This document shows positions 9,394 to 18,787 of a stretch of 64,000 nucleotides of DNA, in pieces; position 1 is the stretch's first letter, and the number at the start of each line of letters is the position of its first letter. The stretch is from the NCBI RefSeq assembly GCF_020831365.1, contig NZ_JAJHPV010000002.1:211389-275388 (forward strand). Direction: 5' to 3'. The notes under the pieces were generated by a model, which saw nothing but the letters and a program-made list of their open reading frames with translations, was not told where the DNA came from and ran no database searches. Position numbers and translations under genes: made by a program. Origin of the DNA: Massilia agrisoli. Lineage in GTDB: Bacteria; Pseudomonadota; Gammaproteobacteria; Burkholderiales; Burkholderiaceae_D.

Positions 9394-11028
9394 TTAGTGG
9401 CTGCTGCTGGCCAGGGCAGGGCGGGGACGCGCCGCCGCCAGCTGGCGTCCGGCTGGCGCGCCCGCCGTCTCGAGGTGGAACACGCGTACCGCCTGCAGCA
9501 GGCGGGCAGCCTGGCCCTGCATGCTTTCGGCGGCCGCCGCGGCCTGCTCGACCAATGCGGCATTCTGCTGGGTTGCCGCATCCATCTGCGCGATCGCCTG
9601 GTTCACTTGCGAAATGCCGGCGCTTTGCTCGCTGCTGGCGGCCGTGATTTCACCCATGATGTCGGTGACCCGGCGCACGCTGGCCACGACTTCATCCATC
9701 GTCTGGCCCGCATCCGACACCAGCTTGTTGCCGACTTCGACCTTGTCGACCGAGTCGCCGATCAGCGCCTTGATTTCCTTGGCCGCCGACGCGCTGCGCT
9801 GCGCCAGGTTGCGCACTTCCGAGGCCACGACCGCAAAGCCGCGGCCCTGTTCGCCCGCGCGGGCCGCTTCCACCGCGGCGTTCAGCGCCAGGATGTTGGT
9901 CTGGAATGCGATGCCGTCGATGACGCTGATGATGTCGACAATCTTCTTCGACGAATCGTTAATCGATTGCATCGTATCGACCACCTGCGAGACCACCGCG
10001 CCGCCCCGCGTGGCCACCTCCGACGCCGACGCGGCCAGCTGGTTGGCCTGGCGCGCGTTGTCGGCATTCTGCTTGACGGTGCTGGTCAGCTCTTCCATCG
10101 AGGCGGCGGTTTCCTCCAGCGAGCTGGCCTGTTCTTCGGTGCGTGCCGACAGGTCGATATTGCCCGAGGCGATTTCGCTCGAGGCGGTGGCAATGGTGTC
10201 GGTGCCGTCGCGCACTTCCGTGACGATCTTGGCGAGGTCGTCGCGCATGGCGCGGATCGCGTGCAGCAAGCTGGAGCGGTCGTTCTGCGCGACCTCGATC
10301 TGCACGCCCAGGTCGCCCTCGGCGATGCGGCGCGCGATGCCGGCCGCGTAGGCCGGTTCGCCGCCCAGCTGTTGCAGCAGTGCGCGCCGGATCACGAAGC
10401 CGATCCCCATCAGCACGGCCGCCATCGCCAGCGCCGCCAGCGAGAAGGTGATGATTCGGCCCGTGATGGTTGCCGCGACGGTATCGGTGTACACGCCCGA
10501 GCCGATGATCCAGCCCCATGGCGCAAAGCCTTGCACGTAAGAGACTTTCTGCACCGGCAGGTCGCTGCCCGGTTTTGGCCACTTGTAGTCGACCGCGCCG
10601 GCGCCGTTCGCCTTGACAGTGTTGACGAATTCCACGAACAGGAACTTGCCATCGGGGTCCTTGTTCGTGGAAAGATCCTTGCCTTCCAGTTCGGGCTTGA
10701 TCGGATGCATGACCATCACTGGTTGCATGTCGTTGACCCAGAAATATTCGGTGCCGCCGTAGCGCAGTCCGCGCAAGGCGGCCAGCGCCGCCTTGCGGGC
10801 ATCGGCATCCGTCATCGCGCCGCTCACGGAAAGCTTGTGGTAGTGGACCAGCACGCCGTGCGCGGTCTCTACCGCCTGGCGCACATTGCTCTTGCGTTCT
10901 TCCAGGATCAGGTTGCGTTCGGAAACGAGGAAAAATGATGTCAGCAAGACAATGCCGACGAAGGAACTGACGATCAGCACGGCGAGTTTCTTTGCCATGC
11001 TCATGGAGTGCAGAGACAGGAAATTCAT
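9394..11028 (-). CDS. Methyl-accepting chemotaxis protein with single Cache sensor
   Basis: 544 residues from the ATG preceded by AAGGATAGCGCC; a TTG five codons upstream is less likely. A transmembrane helix (about 10-35) precedes a periplasmic sCache_2-type domain ([18 protein letters not shown], then [13 protein letters not shown]), a second membrane helix (about 190-215), HAMP and a cytoplasmic signalling domain with the conserved hairpin [20 protein letters not shown]. Single-Cache receptors usually sense small organic acids or similar ligands; the ligand is unknown here. No C-terminal CheR-docking pentapeptide is seen. It ends close to the convergent S9 peptidase terminator. Its signalling half is closely similar to the second chemoreceptor in this window. 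Confidence 0.94.
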   Translation of the reverse strand: MNFLSLHSMSMAKKLAVLIVSSFVGIVLLTSFFLVSERNLILEERKSNVRQAVETAHGVLVHYHKLSVSGAMTDADARKAALAALRGLRYGGTEYFWVNDMQPVMVMHPIKPELEGKDLSTNKDPDGKFLFVEFVNTVKANGAGAVDYKWPKPGSDLPVQKVSYVQGFAPWGWIIGSGVYTDTVAATITGRIITFSLAALAMAAVLMGIGFVIRRALLQQLGGEPAYAAGIARRIAEGDLGVQIEVAQNDRSSLLHAIRAMRDDLAKIVTEVRDGTDTIATASSEIASGNIDLSARTEEQASSLEETAASMEELTSTVKQNADNARQANQLAASASEVATRGGAVVSQVVDTMQSINDSSKKIVDIISVIDGIAFQTNILALNAAVEAARAGEQGRGFAVVASEVRNLAQRSASAAKEIKALIGDSVDKVEVGNKLVSDAGQTMDEVVASVRRVTDIMGEITAASSEQSAGISQVNQAIAQMDAATQQNAALVEQAAAAAESMQGQAARLLQAVRVFHLETAGAPAGRQLAAARPRPALASSSH

Positions 11029-11276
11029 GGCGCTATCCTTCAACGATGGCAGCGGGGACCGGCGTCCCCCTGCATGAGATGCGGGCTAACAATGCGGAAC
11101 CAGGAGGGCGGGAGCGCGTGCCGTCCCGATGATTCCGTAAGGAAATAGTAGTCCTCGCCAGGAAACAGGTCAACGTATTGATGGGCCTGTGTCGCAAATG
11201 GCACGCATCCTTCGCCCCCTCAAGGACTTCATCACAAGCGCAAGCTTATCGATCGGCAATGCGCGTTGCGCGGCGG

Positions 11277-12218
11277 CTAGAAGGCTTCGGCTTCTGCTTC
11301 CTTGCGCAGCGCCTGGGTGACCCTGGCTTCGCTCAGTTCGGCGGCGCACAGCTCGATGAAGCGGTAGGCATAACGGCGCAGGTAATGGCCGCGCCGCACG
11401 GCGATGCGCGCAACGTTTTCCGGGAACAGGTGGGCGCTGTCGAGCTGGCGCAGTTCGCTGTCGCGCGTCGGGTCGACCGCCATCGACGCCACGATCCCCA
11501 CGCCAAGCCCCAGCCCGACATAGGTTTTGATCACATCCGCGTCCAGCGCCGACATCACGATGTCCGGTACCGCCCCGGCCGCCGCAAACGCCTTGTCCAG
11601 GTGGGTGCGGCCGGTGAAACCCTCGTGGTAGGTAATGACGGGATGCTCGGTGATCGCTTCCAGCGTGAGCGGGCGCACGTCTTCCAGCGGGTGGCCGGCG
11701 GGCACGATCACCGAGTGATGCCAGCGATAAAAAGGAAACGAGGCGAACGCCGGAACATCGGCCAGCGCCTCGGTCGCCACGCCGATGTCGGCCTCGCCGT
11801 CGAGCAGCAGCTTGACGATTTCGCCCGGGCTGGCCTGGTGCAGCTTCAGGTGGACTTTCGGGTAGGCCCGCTTGAACCCGGTAATCACGGCCGGCAGCGC
11901 GTAGCGCGCCTGCGTGTGGGTAGTGGCGACGGTCAGCTGGCCGACGTCGCGCTGGCTGTACTGGTCGCCAAGGCGCTTGATGTTGGCCGCCTCCAGCAGC
12001 ATGCGCTCGACCATGGCCAGCAATTCCTGCCCCGGCTCGGTCAGGCCCAGCAAACGCTTGCCCTTGCGCGCGAACAGCTCGATGCCCAGCTCGTCTTCGA
12101 GGTCCTTGATGTGCTTGGACACCCCCGATTGCGAGGTGAACAGCGCACCGGCCACGTCGGTCAGGTTGAAGCCGCGGCGCACTGTTTCGCGGATGATGCG
12201 CAATTGCTGGAAGTTCAT
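11277..12218 (-). CDS. cysB: LysR-family regulator, CysB type
   Basis: 313 residues. The N-terminal winged HTH (MNFQQLRIIRETVRRGFNLT ... SQSGVSKHIKDLEDELGI ... LTEPGQ) follows the CysB pattern rather than general LysR, and the rest is a LysR substrate-binding domain of periplasmic-binding-protein fold. CysB activates sulfate uptake and reduction genes with N-acetylserine as inducer. The neighbouring gene upstream, in the same orientation, encodes a sulfate-binding protein, which supports the call. The start is an ATG with only a weak Shine-Dalgarno sequence (CCGGACCC). A Cbl-like or other sulfur regulator is the alternative. Confidence 0.9.
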   Translation of the reverse strand: MNFQQLRIIRETVRRGFNLTDVAGALFTSQSGVSKHIKDLEDELGIELFARKGKRLLGLTEPGQELLAMVERMLLEAANIKRLGDQYSQRDVGQLTVATTHTQARYALPAVITGFKRAYPKVHLKLHQASPGEIVKLLLDGEADIGVATEALADVPAFASFPFYRWHHSVIVPAGHPLEDVRPLTLEAITEHPVITYHEGFTGRTHLDKAFAAAGAVPDIVMSALDADVIKTYVGLGLGVGIVASMAVDPTRDSELRQLDSAHLFPENVARIAVRRGHYLRRYAYRFIELCAAELSEARVTQALRKEAEAEAF

Positions 12219-12302
12219 GATGGGTCCGGATACCTGGTGTGGCAGCCAGTCTATGCCGGGTGGCGCTGTATCCGGAAATACAAAAAACTCAACAATTTAT
12301 TA

Positions 12303-12333
12303 CGAAAAGAGCTAAGCGCCGCAGCGCCAGCTT
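12303..12333 (-). terminator. Possible weak terminator after sbp
   Basis: On the minus strand AGCTGGCGCTGCGGCGCTT folds into an imperfect hairpin (GCGC/GCGC core, TGCG loop, AGCT outer pair) followed by CTTTTC. The stem overlaps the sbp stop codon and the T tract is short, so this is a weak call. Confidence 0.35.
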
Positions 12334-13342
12334 ACTTCGACGCGTAGATCTGGTCGAAGGTGCCGCCGTCGGCGAAGTGCGTCTTCTGTGCCTTCTGCCA
12401 GCCGCCGAAGGTGTCGTCGACCGTGAACGTCTTCAGCTTCGGGAAGCGCGCCACGTCCTTTGGGTCGGCCAGTTCCGGCTTGACCGGGCGGTAGTAGTGC
12501 TTCGCCACCAGCTTCTGGCCCGCAGGCGAATACAGGTAGTCCAGATAGGCGGACGCTACCTTTGTGGTGCCGCGGCGCTCGGTCACGCCGGGTACGACCG
12601 CCACCGGCGGCTCGGCCAGCACGGACACCGACGGCACCACGATTTCGAATTTGTCCGGGCCCAGCTCATTTACCGAAAGGAAGGCTTCGTTTTCCCATGC
12701 CAGCAGGACATCGCCGAGGCCACGGTGGACAAAGGTATTGGTCGAGGCGCGGGCGCCGGAATCGAAGACCGGGACATGCTTGAACAGCTCGGCCACGAAG
12801 GCCTTGGCCCTGGCTTCGTTGCCGCCCGGGCGCTTCAGGGCGTAGCCCCAGGCGGCCAGGTAGTTCCAGCGCGCGCCGCCGGAAGTTTTTGGGTTCGGCG
12901 TGATGACCTGCACCCCCGGCTTGACCAGGTCGCCCCAGTCCTTGATGCCTTTCGGATTGCCCTTGCGGACGAGGAACACGATGGTCGATACGTAAGGCGA
13001 GCTGTTGTTGGGACGGGCTTTTTGCCAGTCGGCGGGAAGGCGCTTGGTTTTCTCGGCGATGGCGTCAATGTCGTAGGCCAGCGCGAGCGTGACGACGTCG
13101 GCCTCGAGCCCGTCGATCACGGCGCGCGCCTGCTTGCCGGAGCCGCCGTGCGACTGGCGCACCGTGACGGTGTCGCCGGTCTTGCCCTTCCAGTACCTGG
13201 CAAATTCCTGGTCGTATTCCGCGTACAGTTCGCGGGTCGGATCGTAGGACACGTTCAGCAAGGTGGTTTGCGCCAGTACTGCGCCGGAAAAGCCGGCAAG
13301 CAGGGTGGCAAGGATGAGCGAACGGCGGGCAGGGCGGAGCAT
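12332..13342 (-). CDS. sbp: Sulfate ABC transporter periplasmic substrate-binding protein
   Basis: 336 residues with a signal peptide ending near [11 protein letters not shown]. The mature start [20 protein letters not shown], then [33 protein letters not shown] and [20 protein letters not shown] are the family signature of Sbp/CysP, whose Ser/Gly backbone groups bind sulfate or thiosulfate. It would feed CysTWA membrane components, none of which lie in the window. GAGGAAACC precedes the ATG. CysB is the next gene on the same strand, 113 bases downstream, so self-contained sulfur regulation is plausible. Confidence 0.93.
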   Translation of the reverse strand: MLRPARRSLILATLLAGFSGAVLAQTTLLNVSYDPTRELYAEYDQEFARYWKGKTGDTVTVRQSHGGSGKQARAVIDGLEADVVTLALAYDIDAIAEKTKRLPADWQKARPNNSSPYVSTIVFLVRKGNPKGIKDWGDLVKPGVQVITPNPKTSGGARWNYLAAWGYALKRPGGNEARAKAFVAELFKHVPVFDSGARASTNTFVHRGLGDVLLAWENEAFLSVNELGPDKFEIVVPSVSVLAEPPVAVVPGVTERRGTTKVASAYLDYLYSPAGQKLVAKHYYRPVKPELADPKDVARFPKLKTFTVDDTFGGWQKAQKTHFADGGTFDQIYASK

Positions 13343-13442
13343 GGTTTCCTCGATCTTTGGTGGAATGGACAGGGATCGAGTCTAACGGCCGGGTTCGCGA
13401 AACCGAACCAAGAAATTCTGCAATGCTTATCAGCGCAGGCGT

Positions 13443-13464
13443 AAAAAAGCCCCCTTCCGGGGGC
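13443..13464 (-). terminator. Rho-independent terminator after the second chemoreceptor
   Basis: On the minus strand GCCCCC-GGAA-GGGGGC is followed by six T. It lies just beyond the stop of the chemoreceptor gene and before the start of sbp. Confidence 0.88.
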
Positions 13465-13479
13465 CGTGCGCCGGGCCGG

Positions 13480-15297
13480 TCAGGCGTCCAGCGATTCGAA
13501 CTGGTCTGCCGGTTGCGGGCGCGCAATGCGGCGGTGCGCGGCGACCGGTTTGTGCCGGGATGGGGCCACGGCACGGGCGCGCGCTGGTGAGGCGTTGCCG
13601 CCAGCCAGCTTGAAGACGCCGACTGCGTCGGACAGGCGCTGCGCCTCGTCCTGCATCGACGCCGATGCGGCCGCCGCTTCTTCGACCAGCGCCGCGTTTT
13701 GCTGGGTCACTTCATCCATCTGGCTGATGGCCTGGTTAACCTGTTCGATGCCCGCGCTCTGCTCCTGGCTGGCGGCCATGATCTCGCTCATGATGTCGGT
13801 GACCCGGCGTACGCTGTCGACCACTTCATTCATCGTCGAGCCGGCCTGGTTGACGAGGCTGCTGCCCACCTCGACTTTTTCGACCGAGTCGTCGATCAGG
13901 TCCTTGATTTCCTTGGCTGCCGCCGCCGAACGCTGCGCGAGGCTGCGCACTTCCGCGGCAACCACCGCGAACCCGCGGCCCTGCTCGCCGGCGCGGGCGG
14001 CTTCGACCGCCGCGTTCAGCGCCAGGATGTTGGTCTGGAACGCGATGCCGTCGATGACGCTGATGATGTCGACGATCTTCTTGGACGACGCATCGATCGA
14101 TCCCATCGTGTCGACCACCTGCGCGACCACCGCGCCACCCTTGACCGCCACCTCCGACGCCGATACCGCCAGCTGGTTGGCCTGGCGGGCGTTGTCGGCA
14201 TTTTGCCTGACGGTGGAGGTCAGCTCCTCCATCGACGACGCGGTTTCTTCCAGCGCCGAGGCCTGCTGTTCCGTGCGCTCGGACAGGTCCTGGTTACCCG
14301 ATGCGATTTCACCCGAAGCGGTGGCGATCGTTTCCGTTCCCTGGCGCACGTTGCCGATGATGCCGGCCAGGTTGTCGCGCATGGTCTTCATCGCGTGCAG
14401 CAAGCTGGTCTGGTCGCCGGGCGCGACCGGAATGGCCACGGCCAGGTTGCCCGCGGCGATTTCGTTTGCCAGTTGCTGGGCGGTAGCCGGTTCCGCGCCA
14501 AGCTGGCGGCTGATGCGCAGATATAACACGGTGAACGCGCCGGCGATGCCGACCACCGACATCAGCATCAGTGCGGCGGCGGCCATGAACGCCCGCTCGC
14601 TCGCCTCGGTTGCAGCGCGTACGGCCAGCCCGGTGCGCTCGTCGAGCAGGACGAAGAACTCGTCAACCGGCTTCATGATCTGCGCCTTGTACTTGTGATA
14701 GTCAGGGCTGTGCACCAGCTGGCGCGCCATCTCCATGTCTGGTCCGGCGCCCGGGACAAACTTGCCGCTGCCGTCATCAAACAAGCCTTTCACGGCATTC
14801 ATGGCGATGACTTCTGTTTTCACCAGCGCGTTGGAATTGTCCTGCGCCTCCTTCAGCTTGGCGAATTCCGCGTCCGAGTAGCCGGCGCGCTTCATCAGCT
14901 CGGTCAGGGCGACGGTCTCGCCTTCGCCGCGCGGGCTGGCTTGTCCGGCCGCCACGAAATCCCAGTAGATGCGTTCGTAGTTCAGCGGGCGCGGCTTTTT
15001 GCCGCCGCGGATGTCGAGGATATCCATGTACTGGCGCTCGTAGCTCGCGTCGCCGGTCACCACGTAAGTGCGGGCGAGGCGGGTCAGGTCGTCCGAGCTC
15101 TGCCGCAGTTCATCGGCCAGGATATAGGACTGGTACCGCATCTCGTTGGTGGCGGCAACTTCGGCCCCGGTACGCCACACCTGGAATAGTGCGCCGATGA
15201 ACACCAGCGCGAAGGCCAGCCAGCCGAACAAGGCAAGCGTAAAAAGTTTCTTAATCGTTATTGGTTGCTTCACAATTTTTCCACGGGAAGAAGTCAT
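13480..15297 (-). CDS. Methyl-accepting chemotaxis protein with helical periplasmic sensor
   Basis: 605 residues. A membrane helix (about 15-40) is followed by a long, mostly helical periplasmic region (about 45-225; [17 protein letters not shown] and YERIYWDFV are visible), a second helix (about 228-252), HAMP and a signalling domain with [20 protein letters not shown]. The ligand is unknown. No Shine-Dalgarno sequence is seen before the ATG; a GTG eight codons in, preceded by GGAAAAATT, would remove the residues before [10 protein letters not shown] and is an equally good start. The adaptation helices closely resemble those of the other chemoreceptor, pointing to paralogy. Transcribed divergently from the EAL gene across an AT-rich gap. 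Confidence 0.93.
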   Translation of the reverse strand: MTSSRGKIVKQPITIKKLFTLALFGWLAFALVFIGALFQVWRTGAEVAATNEMRYQSYILADELRQSSDDLTRLARTYVVTGDASYERQYMDILDIRGGKKPRPLNYERIYWDFVAAGQASPRGEGETVALTELMKRAGYSDAEFAKLKEAQDNSNALVKTEVIAMNAVKGLFDDGSGKFVPGAGPDMEMARQLVHSPDYHKYKAQIMKPVDEFFVLLDERTGLAVRAATEASERAFMAAAALMLMSVVGIAGAFTVLYLRISRQLGAEPATAQQLANEIAAGNLAVAIPVAPGDQTSLLHAMKTMRDNLAGIIGNVRQGTETIATASGEIASGNQDLSERTEQQASALEETASSMEELTSTVRQNADNARQANQLAVSASEVAVKGGAVVAQVVDTMGSIDASSKKIVDIISVIDGIAFQTNILALNAAVEAARAGEQGRGFAVVAAEVRSLAQRSAAAAKEIKDLIDDSVEKVEVGSSLVNQAGSTMNEVVDSVRRVTDIMSEIMAASQEQSAGIEQVNQAISQMDEVTQQNAALVEEAAAASASMQDEAQRLSDAVGVFKLAGGNASPARARAVAPSRHKPVAAHRRIARPQPADQFESLDA

Positions 15298-15529
15298 ATC
15301 AATACGGCACGCGCCGTCGCGCCATGCACAATACGCTATTTCTTCAGGGAAATAAACATATGGAAAACCAATGTTTTAAAATTAAACACAGGCGCGCAAC
15401 ACCGGTCATCCCGGACGCCTATTCCCCGCGCTTCGATCTATGCAATTTGCATGTATTGGAAGAACGGAGCGAATTGCTGCGGCGTGTAGAATTGGCTCCT
15501 TTATCGCCGCCATCGATTGCAGATCGCAT

Positions 15530-18202
15530 ATGACCTTGTCCCCCGATCCGACAGCACCAGCTGGCAAGACCAGGCCATATTCCCTCAGGCGCCTGGCCGC
15601 CGCGACGGCGTTGTTGATCACGGTGCTGGGCGCCGCCACGTCGGTGATGCTGTACGCCAGCTACCATGACGCATTGCGGGCGCAGCAGGCCAGCCTGCGC
15701 AACCTGTCAATTGCCTTTGCAGCCCAGACGCTGACCGTCGCGCAAGCCGTCGACCAGCTGATGCGGCAGGTTGGACGGGCCTACCGGACCGGTGCGGTGT
15801 CCCTGGCGCCGTTGTTTACGGAGAATGGACCGGCCCAGGAATACCTGCTCGCGGTACACTTGTACGACGCGGCCGGCCAGCCAATCGCCAGCGGCACCCC
15901 GGCCAGCGTGGCAATTGCGTCCGAGGCTGCGCGTGCGCCGGACCGGGCGCCTGCTGTTGAAAGCCGCGACGGGGTCGGCATCACGATCAGCGGCATCGAC
16001 CGGCAAACCGGGCGCGGCGTGATTAATTTTTCGCGCGCCATCAGCAACGCGCGGGGAGAGCGTATCGGCACCGTGTTGGCCCAGGTCGATTCAAGGCGAT
16101 TCGAACAAATTTATGGCCTGGTGGAATTGGGCAAGGGCGGTTCTGTCACACTGTTCCAGCGCGACGGCACCATGCTGGTGCGCGGTCCCAGCCTTCCTGC
16201 GCGCATCGGCCGCAATCTCCGCGATACGCCGCTGTTCACGCGCTACCTGCCTGCCGCCGAGCGCGGCGGCATGCGAGAGGTCAGCCCGATCGATGCTGTG
16301 GTACGGTTGTACGGTTACGATACCGTGCCCGGTTTTCCGTTGGTAATTGTCACCGGCATGAACATGGGCGATGCGCTGGCGACCTGGTATGGCAGGCTGT
16401 GGACCGCGCTCGGGTTCTTCTCGCTGGTCGCGCTGGCCCTGGTCTTCCTGGCATGGCGGGTCGCGCGCGACGCCTCGCGCCAGGCCCGCCTGATCGAACG
16501 GCTGGCAGCCAGCGAAGCGCGGGCTGAAGCGAGCGCCGGTTATCTTGCAAACATCCTCAACGCGGTCGGCACGCCGATCTGGGTGCTCGACAGTGCGCGC
16601 AAGTTTGTCATGATGAATGAAGCCTTCGCCCGCTTTGTCGGCCGTCGCGCACAGGAGCTGGGCGGTCGGGCCGAGCACGAGGTGCTCGACCCGGGCAACC
16701 TGGACGAGCGCGAGCGCCGCTATCGGGAAGTGCTCGACGACGCGCGGACGCGCGAAGCCTTGGGCGAACTGCGCGATGGGGCGGGGCAAACGCGCACCGT
16801 GATCCAGCTCACCTCGAAACTGGTCGACCAGGACGGCCAGGCCCAGCTGGTAAGCGTGCTGACCGACATTACCGAGCGCCAGCGAGCCGAGCAGCGCCTG
16901 GCTTACCTGGCCGACTTTGACGTGCTGACCGGCTTGCCGAACCAGAACCAGTTCCGGCGCGTGCTCGCTGCGGTGGCGGCCGATGCCGCGCAACATAACG
17001 GCAGTGTTGGCACCGTGGTGGTATCGCTGACCCGGCTGCATGAAATCAGCGACCTGCTGGGACAGGAGGCCGGGGAGCGCGCCCTGCGGCAAGTCGGCGA
17101 GACTTTCCGCGCCTTGCAACCGCGCGCGGTGATTGTCGCGCGTATCAAGAGTACGGAATTTGCCGTCATCGTCGCGGCGGACCGTGGCCGCCTGGCGATC
17201 GAAGACTTCGTGGGCGACCTGCAGCACCGGCTGTCCGGGCCGATGACCATCGGCGGGCGCGATTTTTACCTGGGACCGGTGATGGGCGTGTCGGTGTTTC
17301 CTGAAGACGGAACGACGGCGGACGAACTCTACCGGTGCGCGGAAAGCGCCCGCAACCGCGAAACAGGCAATGATGATGAGGCCATCCACTTCTTCTCCGC
17401 CAGCACCCATCACGACCTCGACGAGCGGCTGGCGATCGAGGCCCAGTTGCGCCGCGCGCTGGAGCGGCAGGAGTTTCGCCTTGAATACCAGCCCAAGGTC
17501 AACATCGCAGACGGGCGCATCGTCGGTTTCGAGGCACTGCTGCGCTGGGCCAACCCGATGCTGGGGGAAGTGTCGCCGGTCCGGTTTATCCCCATTGCCG
17601 AGCGGACCGGACTGATTATTGCAATCGGCGCCTGGGTCCTGGAGGAGACCTGCCGCCAGATGCGCAGCTGGACGGCGCGAACCGGTGTGCCGGTCAAGGT
17701 GGCGGTCAACCTGTCGCCGCGCCAGTTCCACCAGAAAGACCTGCTGCCGAGCATCCGCGACTGCGTCGGCCGTTGGGGCGTGCCACCGGGCTCGCTCGAG
17801 CTTGAAATCACCGAGACCGCGCTGGTCAGCCGCGAGCAGGAAGTCGACGTGCTGATGCGCGGCATTCGCGCACTGGGAGTCGAGTTGTCCATCGACGACT
17901 TCGGCACCGGTTACTCCAGCCTTGCTTACTTGAAGCGCTTCCCGGTACAGCGGCTGAAGATCGACCGCACCTTCATCCGCGACCTTGGCCAGGACGATGA
18001 CAGCGCCGCCATTGTCCATTCCGTCATCAGCCTGGCGCGCAACCTGAAGCTTGCGGTGGTGGCGGAAGGCGTCGAAACCGAAGAGCAGCTGGCGATGCTG
18101 CGCGAAATGCAGTGTGACGAATTCCAGGGCTTCCTGTTCAGCCGCGCCGTCAGCGCCGACCAGGTGATGGCGCTGCTCGAGGCAAACAAGTCACTGGCCT
18201 GA
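15530..18202 (+). CDS. Cache-PAS-degenerate GGDEF-EAL protein, probable c-di-GMP phosphodiesterase
   Basis: 890 residues from the ATG at MTLSPDPTAP; an upstream in-frame ATG would add 30 unlikely residues. A membrane helix (about 20-45), a periplasmic dCache-like sensor (about 50-285), a second helix (about 295-320), a PAS domain (about 340-455; LVSVLTDITERQRAEQ), a GGDEF-fold domain and an EAL domain follow. The GGDEF site reads IKSTEF near residue 540, so cyclase activity should be lost. The EAL site is intact (GFEALLRW near 668, DDFGTGYSS, KIDRTFI, AEGVET). I infer a membrane-bound phosphodiesterase controlled by periplasmic and PAS input, with the dead GGDEF domain possibly binding GTP. 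Confidence 0.93.
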   Translation: MTLSPDPTAPAGKTRPYSLRRLAAATALLITVLGAATSVMLYASYHDALRAQQASLRNLSIAFAAQTLTVAQAVDQLMRQVGRAYRTGAVSLAPLFTENGPAQEYLLAVHLYDAAGQPIASGTPASVAIASEAARAPDRAPAVESRDGVGITISGIDRQTGRGVINFSRAISNARGERIGTVLAQVDSRRFEQIYGLVELGKGGSVTLFQRDGTMLVRGPSLPARIGRNLRDTPLFTRYLPAAERGGMREVSPIDAVVRLYGYDTVPGFPLVIVTGMNMGDALATWYGRLWTALGFFSLVALALVFLAWRVARDASRQARLIERLAASEARAEASAGYLANILNAVGTPIWVLDSARKFVMMNEAFARFVGRRAQELGGRAEHEVLDPGNLDERERRYREVLDDARTREALGELRDGAGQTRTVIQLTSKLVDQDGQAQLVSVLTDITERQRAEQRLAYLADFDVLTGLPNQNQFRRVLAAVAADAAQHNGSVGTVVVSLTRLHEISDLLGQEAGERALRQVGETFRALQPRAVIVARIKSTEFAVIVAADRGRLAIEDFVGDLQHRLSGPMTIGGRDFYLGPVMGVSVFPEDGTTADELYRCAESARNRETGNDDEAIHFFSASTHHDLDERLAIEAQLRRALERQEFRLEYQPKVNIADGRIVGFEALLRWANPMLGEVSPVRFIPIAERTGLIIAIGAWVLEETCRQMRSWTARTGVPVKVAVNLSPRQFHQKDLLPSIRDCVGRWGVPPGSLELEITETALVSREQEVDVLMRGIRALGVELSIDDFGTGYSSLAYLKRFPVQRLKIDRTFIRDLGQDDDSAAIVHSVISLARNLKLAVVAEGVETEEQLAMLREMQCDEFQGFLFSRAVSADQVMALLEANKSLA

Positions 18203-18297
18203 ACCGCCGGCCGATCCTGCCAGAGAAAGATGTCAACGAGACAGGGTTACGGCGCGTTTTCTTTCTTAGCATTTCGCCATTTACTGAGGAAAACGCA

Positions 18298-18603
18298 ATG
18301 AACAAGTTCATCTTTGCTGTAGCCGGCCTGTTTTTGTCCAGCCTCGCTGTCGCCCAAGCCCCTGTTTCCTCAGTGGCAACCGCGCCCGGCGCGCAGGGCT
18401 GCGAGTCGCGCGCCATCGACAAGAACGGCAAGATGCTCGCGGGAGCGGCGAAAAAGTCGTTTATGAAGAAATGCGAAGCCGACAGCATGGACCCGGTGGC
18501 GCGCAACTGCGAGGCCAAGGCGATGGGCAAGAATGGCAAGGCCCTGGCGGGCGCTGCAAAAAGCTCGTTCATGAAGAAGTGCGTGGCGGACGCACCGAAA
18601 TAA
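18298..18603 (+). CDS. Small secreted protein with two PsiF-type repeats
   Basis: 101 residues. ACTGAGGAAAACGCA precedes the ATG. MNKFIFAVAGLFLSSLAVAQ is a clear signal peptide. The mature protein has two copies of a 25-residue motif: C-x3-A-x5-K-x-LAGAAK-x-SFMKKC, at about 35-59 and 71-95. This matches the PsiF repeat family named from the phosphate-starvation-inducible psiF gene of E. coli; the molecular role of that family is unknown. Two Cys per repeat suggest intra-repeat disulfides. No Pho box was recognised upstream. Confidence 0.85.
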   Translation: MNKFIFAVAGLFLSSLAVAQAPVSSVATAPGAQGCESRAIDKNGKMLAGAAKKSFMKKCEADSMDPVARNCEAKAMGKNGKALAGAAKSSFMKKCVADAPK

Positions 18604-18624
18604 AGGCCAGGGCACTGCGAGGCT

Positions 18625-18769
18625 GTGCAGTTTGGCGGATGCGTGCTGCGCACTGATCTGCCCTACGGTGCTGCGGGCCGTGCAATTCGGCGGATGCGTG
18701 CTGCGCACTTATCCGCCCTACGGGGCGCGGGGTCGTGCAATTCGGCGGATGCGTGCTGCGCATCCGCCG
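18625..18769. repeat. Three tandem 55-bp repeats, family B
   Basis: Units begin at 18625, 18680 and 18735 with GTGCAATTCGGCGGATGCG (first copy GTGCAGTTTGG...). Each unit carries GGCGGATGCG followed by a partly inverse CTTATCCGCCCTACG; the third stops after CATCCGCCG and closes a palindrome with its own start. The spacing is exactly 55 bases. The same words occur after the M61 peptidase near 51.75 kb. Confidence 0.85.
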
Positions 18770-18787
18770 TTTTCGCGTGAACCACCT

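Noticed and set aside
11189..11206. Sigma-54-like promoter (TGGCACG followed by TTCGC)
   Set aside because: The distance between the GG and GC elements is about 12 rather than 10 bases, and it points away from the nearest genes.
18625..18769. Possible CRISPR array
   Set aside because: The 55-base units abut directly with no unique spacers, the third is truncated, and no cas genes are present.
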